Of a stretch of DNA of 64,000 nt, positions 47,365-63,200 are shown piece by piece (positions within the stretch are counted from its first letter, which is position 1; each line of letters starts with the position of its first letter). Origin of the DNA: Candolleomyces eurysporus (taxonomy: Eukaryota > Basidiomycota > Agaricomycetes > Agaricales > Psathyrellaceae); the NCBI GenBank assembly GCA_027579435.1, contig JANBPK010000819.1, forward strand, positions 62,001 to 126,000. The letters run 5' to 3'. The notes beneath the pieces were generated by a model, which had not been told where the DNA came from, did no database searches, and worked only from the letters and a program-made list of their open reading frames with translations. The position numbers and the translations under genes are program-made.

Positions 47365-49747
47365 TTAATTTAGCACTGCACCACAGCTTTTCATGTCGGG
47401 GGAGGGAGGCGTACCTGGGAGTACACTCTTTCGCCGGGTGTGCAAGCCATGCTCTGTACCAGCTACATGTTCATGGTGTCCAACCTGGGGAATAGGTGTC
47501 TGAGAAGGTATATTTGTAATCGTGCACTTTAGCATGGATTAGAGAAATGACTTACGTCTAGACCAGGGTCAGCCATTGGCACTCGCTCAATCCCCGACTC
47601 GTCCAAGTCACCGGGAACGTCATCAAGGGAGGCCGCATTCAGTTCCATGGACAAATCCATAATATCAGCATCATCGATGGCGCTAGGCGGCGGAGGTTCG
47701 ACACGAGGTGGCTCGACATATCCGTTAGGAAGCGACCCTCCAGCGTTCTTGATCGCAGCCTCACGCAATTTCCGCCAAGCATGGAACTGGGAAACTGCGT
47801 GTTCTTGTTCCCTGTAAACGGCAGTGAGAGAGGAAAACCCACAGCAGCTTTCATAACGGACGAACCGTAATTTATTTTGCTTGTACTGCTGCAGTGTCTC
47901 ATCGAATAAATCCGGGTTAATTTCCATGAACAGCTTGAGCGCGTTGTACACCATTCCATGGATCGTTCTAGTTGTTTGGGTAAGCGGGGTACTAGCGAGG
48001 GGTGATTTATTACGTACCGATTCCAATGGGACTTTGAATTGGTGTATAAAGCAGGGAAAACGATGGGGAGAATGGTTGCCAGATTATCGCTCATGAGGTT
48101 GACGACATATTCATTATTCCAATACAGCAGTGCCCGCTCAGCGACTTGGAAGTGCTGGCTGTTGATACACCGCGCCAATTGGTGGAATAGTGGAACTTGA
48201 ATTTTCTGGAACTCGACCGGATCCGTGACGTCCAAGACTTCTTCAACTTCGTTGAGGAACATGACTTCCTTTGGAGAGTTGACTTTCGGCCAGTACTTGA
48301 GCAGCCCCATCATGACTTCCTCGGCAAGCTGAGGGTCTTTCTCCAAAAATTGTACGACGCAGTAGGCCAGCTGAGGGTGGTACAACGAGAGACTCTTGAC
48401 TTTGTGGAGAGGAATCAGCACACGGGTCAGGAAAATTTTGTGTTCTTCCTTTAATGGTAGCGCAAATCCATTGATGATCGACCCTAGAATCTCTAGCAAT
48501 TCGGCGATCCCATTGTGGCGTTCGGTTTCGTAGATGAACTGGAAAAAGACATTGTTGATAGACCGACGGATGAAGGCGCGGAGGTTGAGGAATTTGCCAT
48601 AAATTCGATGAAGAGTTGTCTTCAAGAAGTCGCGCTCGCGAGGATCCTCAGAATCAAAGAGCTCCAGGAGGTTCAGTACGAAGGGCTGATCGATGTATCG
48701 CTTTGCCAAGTTCGTGTTGAAATCTGGGCTTTCGACGAATCGGAGGAAAAATTCGTAGACAATCTGAAGGTGAGGCCATGCCAGCTCAAGGACAGGCTCG
48801 TCTTCCTCGGGATCGAAGGCGTCGCCGACAGGGTTTACAGGAGGGGGTATTGACCGGAAAAGGTTCGTGGCAAACTAGGGAAAAAAAAANACTAAGTTTA
48901 CAGGGATAGACAGCGATCAGAATCACGTACCATGTTCACGACTTCTGGATAAATATGTTCGGTAATGACACCACGTTGGGTAGTGATATACTCGAGCATT
49001 TCATGTAGCGTCTGAGCCTTGACCTGCTTGCCCTTGAGCTCAGCACTTGCGTCGTTAAAGTCGAACAAGACTCGGCATTGGGCCAACTTTTTCATAAAAA
49101 GTTGAGGACGTTCGCTCGGAGGGGTTTCTGAGGAGACATTGAACGAAAACACAGCTGAACCGCTCAGATAAGGACATACCGCTGAAAGGAGGCAGCCGCT
49201 CGATCTCCACTTTTTCTGTGACGACAAACCTGCTGCTGCGCTGCTTCCTCGGTGGCTTACCAACGATAGGAATGGTATCTCTCGGACCAGCGCGAAGACG
49301 ATTGAGAGTAGTGTTCCGGGGAGGGGTCGCATTGCCTGGCTCGAGAGAATGTCGATCCTGGTTTAGATTGGACCGATGGACGTCTGAATTGTCTGAAGAC
49401 ACGACGACAATGGGAGGCGCGGGGACGGCATGATCGGCAGCTGATCTGCGATCTGAGTTTACCAAGGCAGGGGCCCCGGAGGCTGCCCTGGAAGACGAGA
49501 CATGGCTGTAGCCGCCTGTAGTTTGATGGGTGGAGGAACCGCCGGGCTGGGGAAGGGGNTTTCGCATTATTGGGAGGGGGCGGCGGGGGAGCAGAGTTTG
49601 AGCTGGAGCTGCTGTGCTTGGACTCCTTCTTGGAGGAACTGGAGTCCTGCGAGCTCTTCCTGTTGAGCTGAGGCAGTGGTGAGCGGACGCGTGAAACGGA
49701 CAAGGGGTCGAGATTACCAGGGTCTTTTGGATCTTCTTCATGACCAT
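47365..49747 (-). CDS. RTS1: PP2A regulatory subunit B56 (RTS1 family), complete
   Basis: Directs protein phosphatase 2A to substrates in mitosis and stress responses. Start [10 protein letters not shown] (ATG 49745-49747; a second ATG follows two codons later). A 50-nt intron joins it to [18 protein letters not shown], and the frame continues to [13 protein letters not shown] only if the n at 49559 is read as no base. The B56 core begins [20 protein letters not shown], with [80 protein letters not shown] and [19 protein letters not shown]. The C-terminus has [10 protein letters not shown] after a last intron and stops at 47365-47367. The n at 48890 is in an intron. About 640 residues. The 3' end is duplicated at 36873-37442. 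Confidence 0.9.
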
Positions 49748-49975
49748 GCAACGGGGCTGGCAGTGCGGGGAACGAGACGGCCGTGGTTGATGATGGCAAG
49801 AAAGCGGCCGACGTCGGGTAGGGCGATGAGGAGAGGTCGAGCTCGCTGTGGAGAGGAATCGATGGACAGCGAACCGTGACAGGAGGTGCGAGGTCATGTG
49901 ACGCTGGAACTGTTATCCTGTCACATAGCGACCGACTGGAATTGATCAACTTAGCCCTTCTCGCCTCTGACCGCC

Positions 49976-51351
49976 ATGGCTGGTAAGCTTCTCTCTGCGC
50001 TCCCCTGGCAATTCCTGATCCCGTTTTCCAGCCATTTACGCAGTTTATACGTCTCCATCGCATCCTCCCATCCCGAACCACCTCCCAACCCTCATCGTCA
50101 CCCCCCATGGTCTGTTCGCCCCTTCTCCCACACACATGGTTACTGACCTTGAGCACCAGGCCAACCCACAAACATCCTGTATTCCTATCTCCACACCAAC
50201 TTTGTGCGTCTCTCTCTCGCTTGTTTCCCAGCTTCCGCTCACCGTCGTCCAGAACACCGAGAACTATCTTTTGACCCCGTCCCCGCAAGGCGATCTCTGC
50301 GTCGCAAAGCTCTTCCCCCCTCGTCCGAAGGAGCCTGGCAAGGCCTCAGCGTCCGACCCCGGCCATGGCTCCCCCTCCACGTCCCGGGTGGTCCGATGTG
50401 AGGCCTCTCGCAACCTCAAGTGGTCTATAGCCAACACCGGGGTCATTTCTCCCATCTACAAGCTCTCTCTACCATCGCCTGATTCGCCGGATCTTCCTCT
50501 TTTCCAAATCTCAAAGCCCAACCCCAACGCTGCATTTTGGTCCATGTTCTACTTTGCTTATGCTGGCCATAACATCCCACCAAAGCGTATCGAATTTGGC
50601 AAGATCCAGAAGAATCCCCCAGGCCCTAATGGCTCCGGCGGTGGTACACGGATCAGTATCACTGGAAAGACGCCAGAAGAAAAGGCCGTCTGGCAGACCC
50701 TGGGTGAGGGAAACGAAGACTGCGTCGAGTGGGTCGTTCTCTGCGCCGCCCTCAACCTTTTAGAGTAAGTGGCTTCATCTAGCGCCATCAGTTCACGTCT
50801 GACTGAGTGCCATTCATTGTAGCGACGAGATCTACAAGGTTGCTGAGAAAAATCCCCCTCCTGCACCTGCGCCGTCTCGGGCCCCAGTCACATTGTCAGA
50901 TGGCGGTCCAGTTGGCAACCGACCTCCCCCGCCTCAAGGCCGACCAGGACAGCCTGGCCAGGGACCGCCACCGCCTCTCAACCAAGGGCCGCCTCCCCCT
51001 TCGGTCCAACGACCTCCTCCTCCGCCTGGTGGTGGTCCTATGCCCGTGAATCGTCCACCCCCTCCGGGTGGGTTCCCGGGTGGACCACCGCCGCCGGGCG
51101 GTCGTCCCTTCCCTCCTGGCCAAGGACCGCCTCCTCCAAATGGCTACAACCCCCCTCCGCCTCAAGGCTTTCCTCCGGGCGGTGGACCAATGCCTCCGCA
51201 AGGAAGGCCCGGTCCTCCTCCACAAGGTCGTCCAGGGATGCCTCCAGGCCCTCCTCCAGGCGGCTATGGTGGACCCCGTCCTCCCCCTCCTGGCGGCTAC
51301 CCTCCTCAAGGTATGCCACCACCGCAGAATGCACCGGTCAGAAAGTTCTAG
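49976..51351 (+). CDS. Conserved-looking protein with long Pro/Gly-rich tail, function unknown
   Basis: I do not recognise a named family. Start ATG 49976-49978. Small introns (about 49983-50030, 50110-50159, 50201-50230 and 50765-50820) join MAAIYAVYTSPSHPPIPNHL to QPTNILYSYLHTNF, then LPLTVVQNTENYLLTPSPQG and a folded-looking region with KWSIANTGVISPIYKLSLPS, NPNAAFWSMFYFAYAGHNIP and EDCVEWVVLCAALNLL. From about 50870 the protein is almost only Pro, Gly, Arg and Gln (PPPPPGGGPMPVNRPPPPGG) and ends NAPVRKF at TAG 51349-51351. The tail resembles SH3- or profilin-binding Pro-rich sequence. About 370 residues. Divergent from B56 (about 230 bp between starts). Confidence 0.78.
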
Positions 51352-51671
51352 CAACCGTCTTAGTAGTTTGAGCACATTCGCACTATCATCTTTATTTAAG
51401 ACCCCGTTTGTGGTGGCGCTTCTTCGTCTCTTATCTCTAGCTGACCAAATTGGCTGTATACCTCTCCTGCATTTTTGCCCTTTACCTGTCTTCTTTCTTC
51501 TGTTTCACTCCCCGGGATAGCGTACGATACCGCGTACGGTGGTCATTGAACAAGGGTTTCGAATAAATGAAATTGTATTCTTGTAAATGTATGTAAATGC
51601 TATCTTATCCAACTTGAGGGTGTTCAACTGCAACGCGGCTGTGCAATCCGGTGCGACAGGCAAGCCCATGA
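51352..51671. other. Convergent 3' region between Pro-rich gene and citrate synthase
   Basis: 320 bp with no gene, holding two facing 3' ends. AT-rich stretches around 51560-51605 are likely polyadenylation regions. Confidence 0.55.
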
Positions 51672-53805
51672 CTACTTGCTGTTGTCCACGAGTTTTTGAA
51701 GAACGTCCATGGAAACGGCTAAAAGTGGGTGCTAGGTTATTTCTCTATTAGGTTTCAGGAAGAAAGAAAGGCTCACATTTGGGTCGCTCCAAGGGCAGAC
51801 CGAGAGCTGCGTATCATCAATAAGAGGCTATCAAGTAAAAACGATGTTTGAGCCATACCTCGAGCCCAGACAAGCTGAGTGAGACAACCGAGCGCTGGAA
51901 AGGGTGCTGTTAGATGGATTCGGCGTTGACCATAAGATTGGGCGTACCTCTGGAGACACCGAAGATGACGGTATAGTACTTGAATTCGGTCAGACCGTAG
52001 TGGTACAACACACAGCCTAAAGCAGAGTATGAGTCGCGTCAACGTATAGAATCCATTCGGAATACAAACCAGAAGTAGCATCGACGTTGGGGTAAGGGTT
52101 TTTGGTCTGGGAATCCGTCAGTAAATAATCCTGATGAGTGGTGAAGCACGACAGACCTTTCCGTGCTCCTTCAAGACACCGGGAGCAACATCGAAGGTCT
52201 TGTTAACGAGATCAACAATCGGGCTCTGCTTCAGCTCAGGGCGCGACTGGCAGAACTCTTGGAGAGCGATGAAACGAGGATCAGGGTTGCGCAAGACACC
52301 ATGTCCGTATCTATTGACGGTCGCGTTAGTTTGATAACATGAAGGACAAATGAAAACCATACCCAGGTACGACTTGGCCACTCTTCAAAGTCTTCCAAAG
52401 GTAGTCTTTGATGTTTTCGTGGGTGATGTTGGTGCCAATTTCCTTCTGCATAGCAAGTTGCCACCTCAACACTTCCTGATTTGCCAAACTGAAAGAGCCA
52501 TTCAGATTGTGTTCAACACCGAGGGCAATCTCAACTCACCCATGGAGCGGTCCAGCAAGAGCGAAAAGAGCGGCAGAGTAAGCCAGGTAGGGGTCGGACA
52601 GGGTCGATCCAACGAGGTCTAAACAATCATGAAGATCAGACTCCACGCGAAGAGCAATGAATTCACTCACGAGCAGTATGTGCAGAGGCATTTCCACCTT
52701 CGTGGTCACCATGCAAGGCAATGTAGAGACGCAGGTACTCAGTCAGACTCTCGTTATTGCCATAGCCGAGCATGTTGGAGTAGTTGCCTGTATTCGTGTC
52801 AAGACGCGTAGAGGAGTGGGGAAGCAGGAGTACTCACCAATAATATCCAGATCCTTATTGATTGCTTGCAACTCGCTGCCTGGCTTGTAGACATTGCGAT
52901 AGATGCGGGCCGCCAATGCAGGGAGACGGGCCATGAGGCTGATGCAGTCCTCCAGAGTGTAGGTCCAGTAATCGGCCTTCTTGATACCTTTCTCATACGC
53001 AGCCTGGAAAGCACTCTCGCGATTGAGGGCAGCAACACCCATTCCCAATTGAGTCATGGGATGAAGAGATTGAGGGAGACTGTACATTCGCGATAAGTGA
53101 GGTCCTGCCTGAAAAAGTAGCGTGAAAGACGTACGAGTCAATCAAATCCTCAATGTACTTGGGCAGTTCACCCTTCTCCGCGAGTTCGCGCGACAACTGG
53201 CGGGTTTGTTCCGCGCTCGGAACTTGGCCGGTGAGCAAAAGCCAGAGCATACTCTCAGGAATGATTTCCTTGCCACCAGGTGCAGGTGGCAGGACCTTTT
53301 GGCAGTCTGGGATCGACAGTCCGTGGAACCGGATGCCCTAAATTCAAGCGATGAGTCTCGCGACAGCGAAGGGGTTCGAGGTAAAGTAGCTTACCTCAAT
53401 GGGGTCGAGGACGGACGCCTCCCAAAGCATGGCCTTCAGGCCCCGCATGCCGCCAATGATGTTTTCCACCTTGAGAACAAAGATACATGAGGAGGAATGG
53501 ATCGGAAGAAGTCGCGTCGACCGACCTTGACATCTCCAACGACCGCCTGGCTATGTTCCGCTTTCTACGGCACGGGTAAGAGATGCGTTCGGAATGGCAT
53601 GAAGTGAGGAAGACATACCAGCTTCTTCAGCTGCTCCTGCTTCGCTGGGATGACCTCTTGGAGGGTCTCGCGCAACGACTACTCGGGCCACTCAGGAATG
53701 GTGAGGAGCGATGAGGGACATGACACTAACCTTGGTGGACGCAAAGCGCCTTTGGGCAGCGACGCGAAGGGCAGCAGAGCGAGTGGACGAAAGTCTGAGC
53801 ATCAT
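51672..53805 (-). CDS. CIT1: Citrate synthase, mitochondrial
   Basis: Condenses acetyl-CoA and oxaloacetate in the TCA cycle. Start [20 protein letters not shown] (ATG 53803-53805), a mitochondrial presequence. [20 protein letters not shown] and [16 protein letters not shown] open the fold, and LLLTGQVPS follows. All three catalytic residues are visible: His in GPLHGLANQE, His in [13 protein letters not shown], Asp in NVDATSG. The protein ends [12 protein letters not shown] at TAG 51672-51674 with no peroxisomal targeting tripeptide. About 470 residues; about ten short introns. Confidence 0.96.
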
Positions 53806-54034
53806 GGCAAAAGTCGGATGGTGAGAGGAGAGGATAGGAAAGACGTGGAACGGCTTGGTAGAAATTGAAGCGTGGGTCCCGTTGGTTCCCCGCACCTCCC
53901 AAACCGGCTAACAGATCGCTCCCGTTGTTCCGGGGGCGGGCAGTGAAACCCTCCGTTCCAAACATGTGCATACAGAGCGCCCAATGTCGCCAGCAGAACT
54001 GATGGGACACGTATCTTTCTCAGCTCTCCTCCGC

Positions 54035-54832
54035 CATGGCCTCCATCCTGGTGCCGGTCGCATACCTCATTATCGTCTTCGGTGGTCTTTTTATCTTCAG
54101 TCATTTCTACAGAAAACATACCTCGAGTTCGTCTATCTGCCTCTAACGAAACGAACCATACACTTATTTCAATCCAGCACGCGTTTATGAACCCTACTTT
54201 CCCTCGCATCCGGAACGCAATGCCTACATCACTCTCCTTCAGCAAAGCGACCCCCCNTGCATCGGATTCGCTCCTGAAATCAGCTCTCGTTCGTCGAGCT
54301 ATGGCCGATGTGCAGCGGGTTCTGCGCATTCGCGAAGACAAGCCTGCCCTCCAGAACCTACTCCAGAAGGGATCCATTGGTGACGAGCTGTGGAACAGTC
54401 TGCTGGCTGCGGAAAAGGAACTCGAAATTGAAATCATGGAAGTCATCTCTGAGGCCAATTCATTTGTGGACGGATGGGGACAGGTCATTTTCCCCACCGC
54501 AAACGAGATGATCGCCAACGAGAAAATGCGAGCTGTATTCGAACGGACCGCGGAGCTCAAGGCCGAACTAGGCAAGTAACTTCTTCACCTGTGAAATCCT
54601 CAATCTAACCCACGTGCGCAGAGGTCAAGTATGAATACAAAGCTAAAGCAGCACCCGTTCCGTCTACACCCTCAAAAGCCAATGGACTTCTATCCCCTAC
54701 ATCCCCGAAGCCGGAAACTCAGGTCCTGAGCGATGGTGAAGGTAGTACCACTTCAAAACAGGTGAGTCGAATCTTACATGCTAGATACTCGATCTGAATA
54801 TTAGCCAGGGCAAGTCGAAGCGACGAAAGTGA
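54035..54832 (+). CDS. SEC66: SEC66/SEC71-like subunit of the ER post-translational translocon
   Basis: Sec66 is a part of the Sec62/63 complex for post-translational import into the ER. Start MASILVPVAYLIIVFGGLFI, a signal-anchor. After an intron, RVYEPYFPSHPERNAYITLL leads to SLLKSALVRRAMADVQRVLR, REDKPALQNLLQKGSIGDEL, EANSFVDGWGQVIF and ANEMIANEKMRAVFE. The frame across PP-ASDSLLKS needs the n at 54257 to be no base. The next intron appears to use a GC donor (GCAAGT at about 54571). The C-terminus QGKSKRRK ends at TGA 54830-54832. About 220 residues. Confidence 0.9.
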
Positions 54833-55002
54833 CCGCACTCTCGTCCATACCATCTCCATGCCATTGTATTGATTTACGTTTAAACCGATAATATCAGAGG
54901 GTACTATTAACAAAACAGCCCGGCGTCAAACCCTGACTAAGTGAAGTACAGTGAGAATAATTCAGGCAAGAAACAAAGAAAAGAGAAGCATGAGTACTGA
55001 AA

Positions 55003-59323
<4,321 letters not shown>

Positions 59324-60214
59324 ATCGGAGTCGTGGCCAGCGCTGTTGCGAAGTAGTATGTCCGCGGTATCGATCCACTAATCTATTGCAGTAGTCGTGA
59401 AAGGATCTTGAGAAAGAAGGACGGTTAAGTGTGAAATGGTGTGAAGATAGGGAACTGTACTGCCTCCAGAGAGCGAGAGGCTCTAATTCGCTGTGTGAAC
59501 CGCGCGGCCCCAGCCGTATGTAATCTCGCCGGCAATTTCCGGCCCTAAATCCAGGAAATTCGGAGAAAATAAACGACGCCTCTTGGCTTGCAACCACCTT
59601 CAAGTTCTCTGCAAATCTAGTTCGTTCGTATGAGTGATCTGAGTACGCCCTTTGACCTTTCTGTTCGTTAACACCCATCACACGATCCTTAAATTGTCTC
59701 AACAGGGAGGATTCTGTCTTCCAACAGCCTTGCCGCTGTTCTACTGTTGTGTAATGAGTCAAAATCGTGTAAGATCGAGCTCGGGTCGGTGGTCGTGGGT
59801 GTTTCCGTCTTGGACGCATCAGCATGGGCCTTGCCTACCATCCGGCTCAGCGAGAGCGAGGCCGCCATTTTGCAGGGTCGCTGCGCGCTTTGTGCCCCCA
59901 CACACAGCACCCTCGAGTAGCCTGCGGACATTAATATACGCATGATGTAAGGCACGTAGCTACATGAAATAGACTGGTTTCACAGGCTCCGATGGACGGG
60001 GACAGGGATAAGGAGGTGTGTAGAACGCGTTGTTGTTGCGCGTGCAGCATGTCAAGGGACACGCATGCCAAATGCGGCAGTCACCGTCTTCCACTTCGCC
60101 TCATGTTGGCAAGCCTCCTCCCTGAATCTGTTTCCGGTCTTGTTCTGTTCTGTCGTATACCCAAGAACCCTTCAAGCCGGAGCAATATCCCGCTTCATTT
60201 GACTTGCTCTCTGT
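59324..60214. other. Divergent intergenic region; small ORF of doubtful status
   Basis: 891 bp between the USP7 and RBR genes. On the minus strand, ATG at about 59943 opens 85 codons containing MAASLSLSRMVGKAHADASK and ending RLLEDRILPVETI at 59689. The codon use looks protein-like but I recognise no family. On the plus strand the overlapping frames look random. I treat the region as promoter with a possible small gene. Confidence 0.35.
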
Positions 60215-63200
60215 ATGAACCGTATATTTTCACGACTGCACGACAGCCAGTCGCGGCCCAGTAAATCCTCCTCAGGTGGTAAGAGGCTCTGGTCCAAGAA
60301 AGATCCAGAGGTCGATCGTTCGAAACCAACGACAGAGCATGTTCAATTTCCCCCCACCTTTCCTGCTTCGACCTCTGCTAGACCCGACGATAAGCAGCCA
60401 TCTACGACGCGCCCAAAGCGTACCCTCCTCGACGAGAATGGAAAGAAGTCGAGTGCAGCGCTGAACCAAGCCCAACCCCTCGCAGATAAGCTCCATAACC
60501 CACCTTCTCGTCCTCCAATCCCACCCTCCAACCCCATTGCACAGTCCCACACCTTCCCCCGTTCATGGCCTCGCAACCAGAACCCAGTTCCTCCTCCCGA
60601 ACCTCCCAAGCCAGCGGCAGAGAAGAATGTTGGCCTTCGCACTCGTTCTAGCGCATACGGCTACAGAACCTCCGACGCAACCCGTCCAAACAACGACCCG
60701 CGAACCCTTTATAAATCTACATCGAAAGATGCTACTCTACACGGAGGCTACCATACCGATTACCCAACAAGGCCTTCAACGAGGACGAGGGAGACATCTA
60801 GAACGCGCCACACAAACGATGCTACCCGTCCATCTGAGCGAGACAAAGCGATTCTAGGGAGCGGTCCGGCATATTACACGGATGGAGAGTACATGAACGA
60901 TGTCAACCGACATCGTGTGCGCCAACCTACAGATGGATCTACCCAGGAGAAGAACGTGGGGCAACCTGGACCCGTCGTTGATCAAGCAGACGGTCGTGGC
61001 TCAGACGAGGAGAGGCGGCGGCTGGAGCTAGAGCGCTACAGGGAAGAAAGGGAGAGAGAGCGACGACGGCTAGAACGCGACGCGAAGAGGAAGGAGCTGG
61101 AGAAGGAACAACAAAGGCTAGAAAGGGAGCGTCGACAAAAGGAAGAGCTTGAAAATGAGCGAAGGCGAGCGGAAGAAGCAGAAATGAGACTGAAACTTGA
61201 AGTCGAAACCCAGAAGAAAGAGGCAGCTTGGCTCAGGGAGAAGGAGCGCAGGCGGACCGAAGAGGCAGAACTAGAGCGACAACGGAAACGAAGGGAATGG
61301 GAAGAGGCTGAGAGGAAGCGCCAGGAAGAGGTAGCGGCAGTCGAACGTAGGCGGCAGGAAGAGGCTGAACGCAGGCGGCAGGAGGAAGCTGAACGCAGGC
61401 GGCAGGAGGAAGCTGAACGCAGGCGGCAGGAGGAAGAGAGACGAAGGCAGGAAGAAGAGAGGCGGCGGCGGGAGGAAGAGAGACGCAGGCAGGAAGAAGA
61501 GAGGCAGCGGCGGGAAGAGGAAGAACGGAAAAGGTTGGAGGAAGAGCAGCGCAGGGAACGGGAAAGATTGGAACGCCAGAGAGCAGAGCGAGAAGCCCAG
61601 AGGCTCGCAGCTATCGAGAAACGCAGGAGAGAGGAGCAAGAAGCTCTGCAGAAGAAGATGGAAGAAATCAAGTACAGGGAAGAGCGAAAACGCAAGGCGG
61701 AAGCCAAGGTCACCCGCCAGTTGATCGTCCATGGATCAAACCTCGTCACTCTCGGAGCTGGTTTGGAGGTGAAGAGGGTCATTCCGGGGTTCGACCTCTG
61801 CAGCATCACGATCAGGGAGCTACCCTTGAACGCCAACCGTTCCGAAATAACAAACATCTTCCGCGAACAGGGAATGGACGACACGATGTTCCAGTTCGTC
61901 TCTTGCAGAACCGAGGGCAACACTCAAGTCGCGAAGTTCTTGCTGCGTGCAGAAGAGGCGCAGGCTATTGCGATTGGTTTGGAGGACCTCGAATTCCACG
62001 ATAGTTTCATCAAGCTCGAGGTTGGAGGGAACGCGTCCTGGGGATCCATGACAGTCTCCTCCCAGACTGACCAGGCAAGGACGCTGACAATCATCTGGAA
62101 TACTCCCTCCGCCACTATGATCGCGACATACGACACCGTGGATGAGGCGATGCTCAAAGTGAAGGAGCACCACGGTAAAACTATCAATGGACGGAAGATC
62201 AATGCGACCATGAACACCAGGCGAGGTGGACGCGCGGCTAAACAACGGGTCGAAGCATCTGTCAGATTGGCCAATCTCGACCCAGAGATAGAGCCTATCG
62301 AGATGACGGCTCTCGCGGGAACACCTTTAGTTCGAGCCATAAAGTCTAACGTCTACGACTTGGAATGGTTCCTATCCTGGTTGAAAGAGGCACTCGAAGG
62401 GGAAGGCTGCATCGATGGATCATTCGAGACGACAAAGATTGACGGCAATCGTATGAAGGCGGTGGCTAAATTTACTTCTCGCGATGCCCTCGAAAAGGCT
62501 GCGACTACACTTGAACGAGGGAAACACATCAGTTTTACCGGCCAAGGACCATCACTTCGAGTAATCGTTCCTACGGAGCACAGATACACAATCACCATCT
62601 CAAAGCTGCAGTACCGGGCGCAGAAGGCGCAATGGGACGCAATGGCGGAGGGGCGAAGAGGGCGAAAGGCGTTTGTGAGGGTCAACGAGCGGAGGAACGG
62701 GCAGGTTTTGATCAACGTTGAAGGGTCAGACCAGCAGGAAATGGGGCCATTGAAAGTGCGAGTGGAAGGGTTGGTCGTGGGTGAACGTCTCGACGCCGAG
62801 CACTGGCATAGCTCGTTCTTGCACTCGGAGAAGACCTTACGCGAGAAGGTCTCTGCAGAAACAGGGGCCTTCTTGTCTGTTGACCGTCGGTTTCATGCTC
62901 TACGCGTCTTCGGCGGGAGTAACGATGTCGCAGCTGCGAAGGATTGTATTCGAGAAGAGGTCCAGAAGTTGGCGTTGAAAGAGTACGAGATTCCCATTGC
63001 TCGCCAATCCGTTCGTTTCTTCGTTGCCACCGGGTTACAGATCTTGAACGATGCGCTAGGCGAGGACAATGTCACGTTGGACGTAGCCTCGCAGGCATGC
63101 AAGCTCAAGCTGAGAGGCGGGGACGATGCGCTCCAGCATGCAAGGAAACTCGTGGAAGAAGCCATAACTGCTGCGGCCGACGGTATAGTCCCGGCAGACG

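Larger units (their letters stand above)
41117..47935. repeat. Segmental duplication, right unit, with insertions
   Basis: Direct-orientation partner of 33942-37442. It continues on the right into the complete B56 gene, so this unit keeps the original right-hand context. Differences from the left unit: about 195 bp inserted at 41153-41347, a 5-bp and a 9-bp deletion in HSP70, a 2,492-bp element at 43721-46212 and a roughly 643-bp element at 46281-46923. Confidence 0.85.

Noticed and set aside
49055..49897. Upstream extension of B56 starting MTSHLLSRF at 49897
   Set aside because: The upstream codons look like non-coding sequence. The intron joining MKKIQKTL to LNRKSSQ gives a natural N-terminus starting at 49747 or 49741.
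61036..61923. 295-codon Ser/Arg-rich frame on the minus strand
   Set aside because: Complement of the Glu/Arg coiled coil of the RBR protein. Low-complexity shadow with no independent support.
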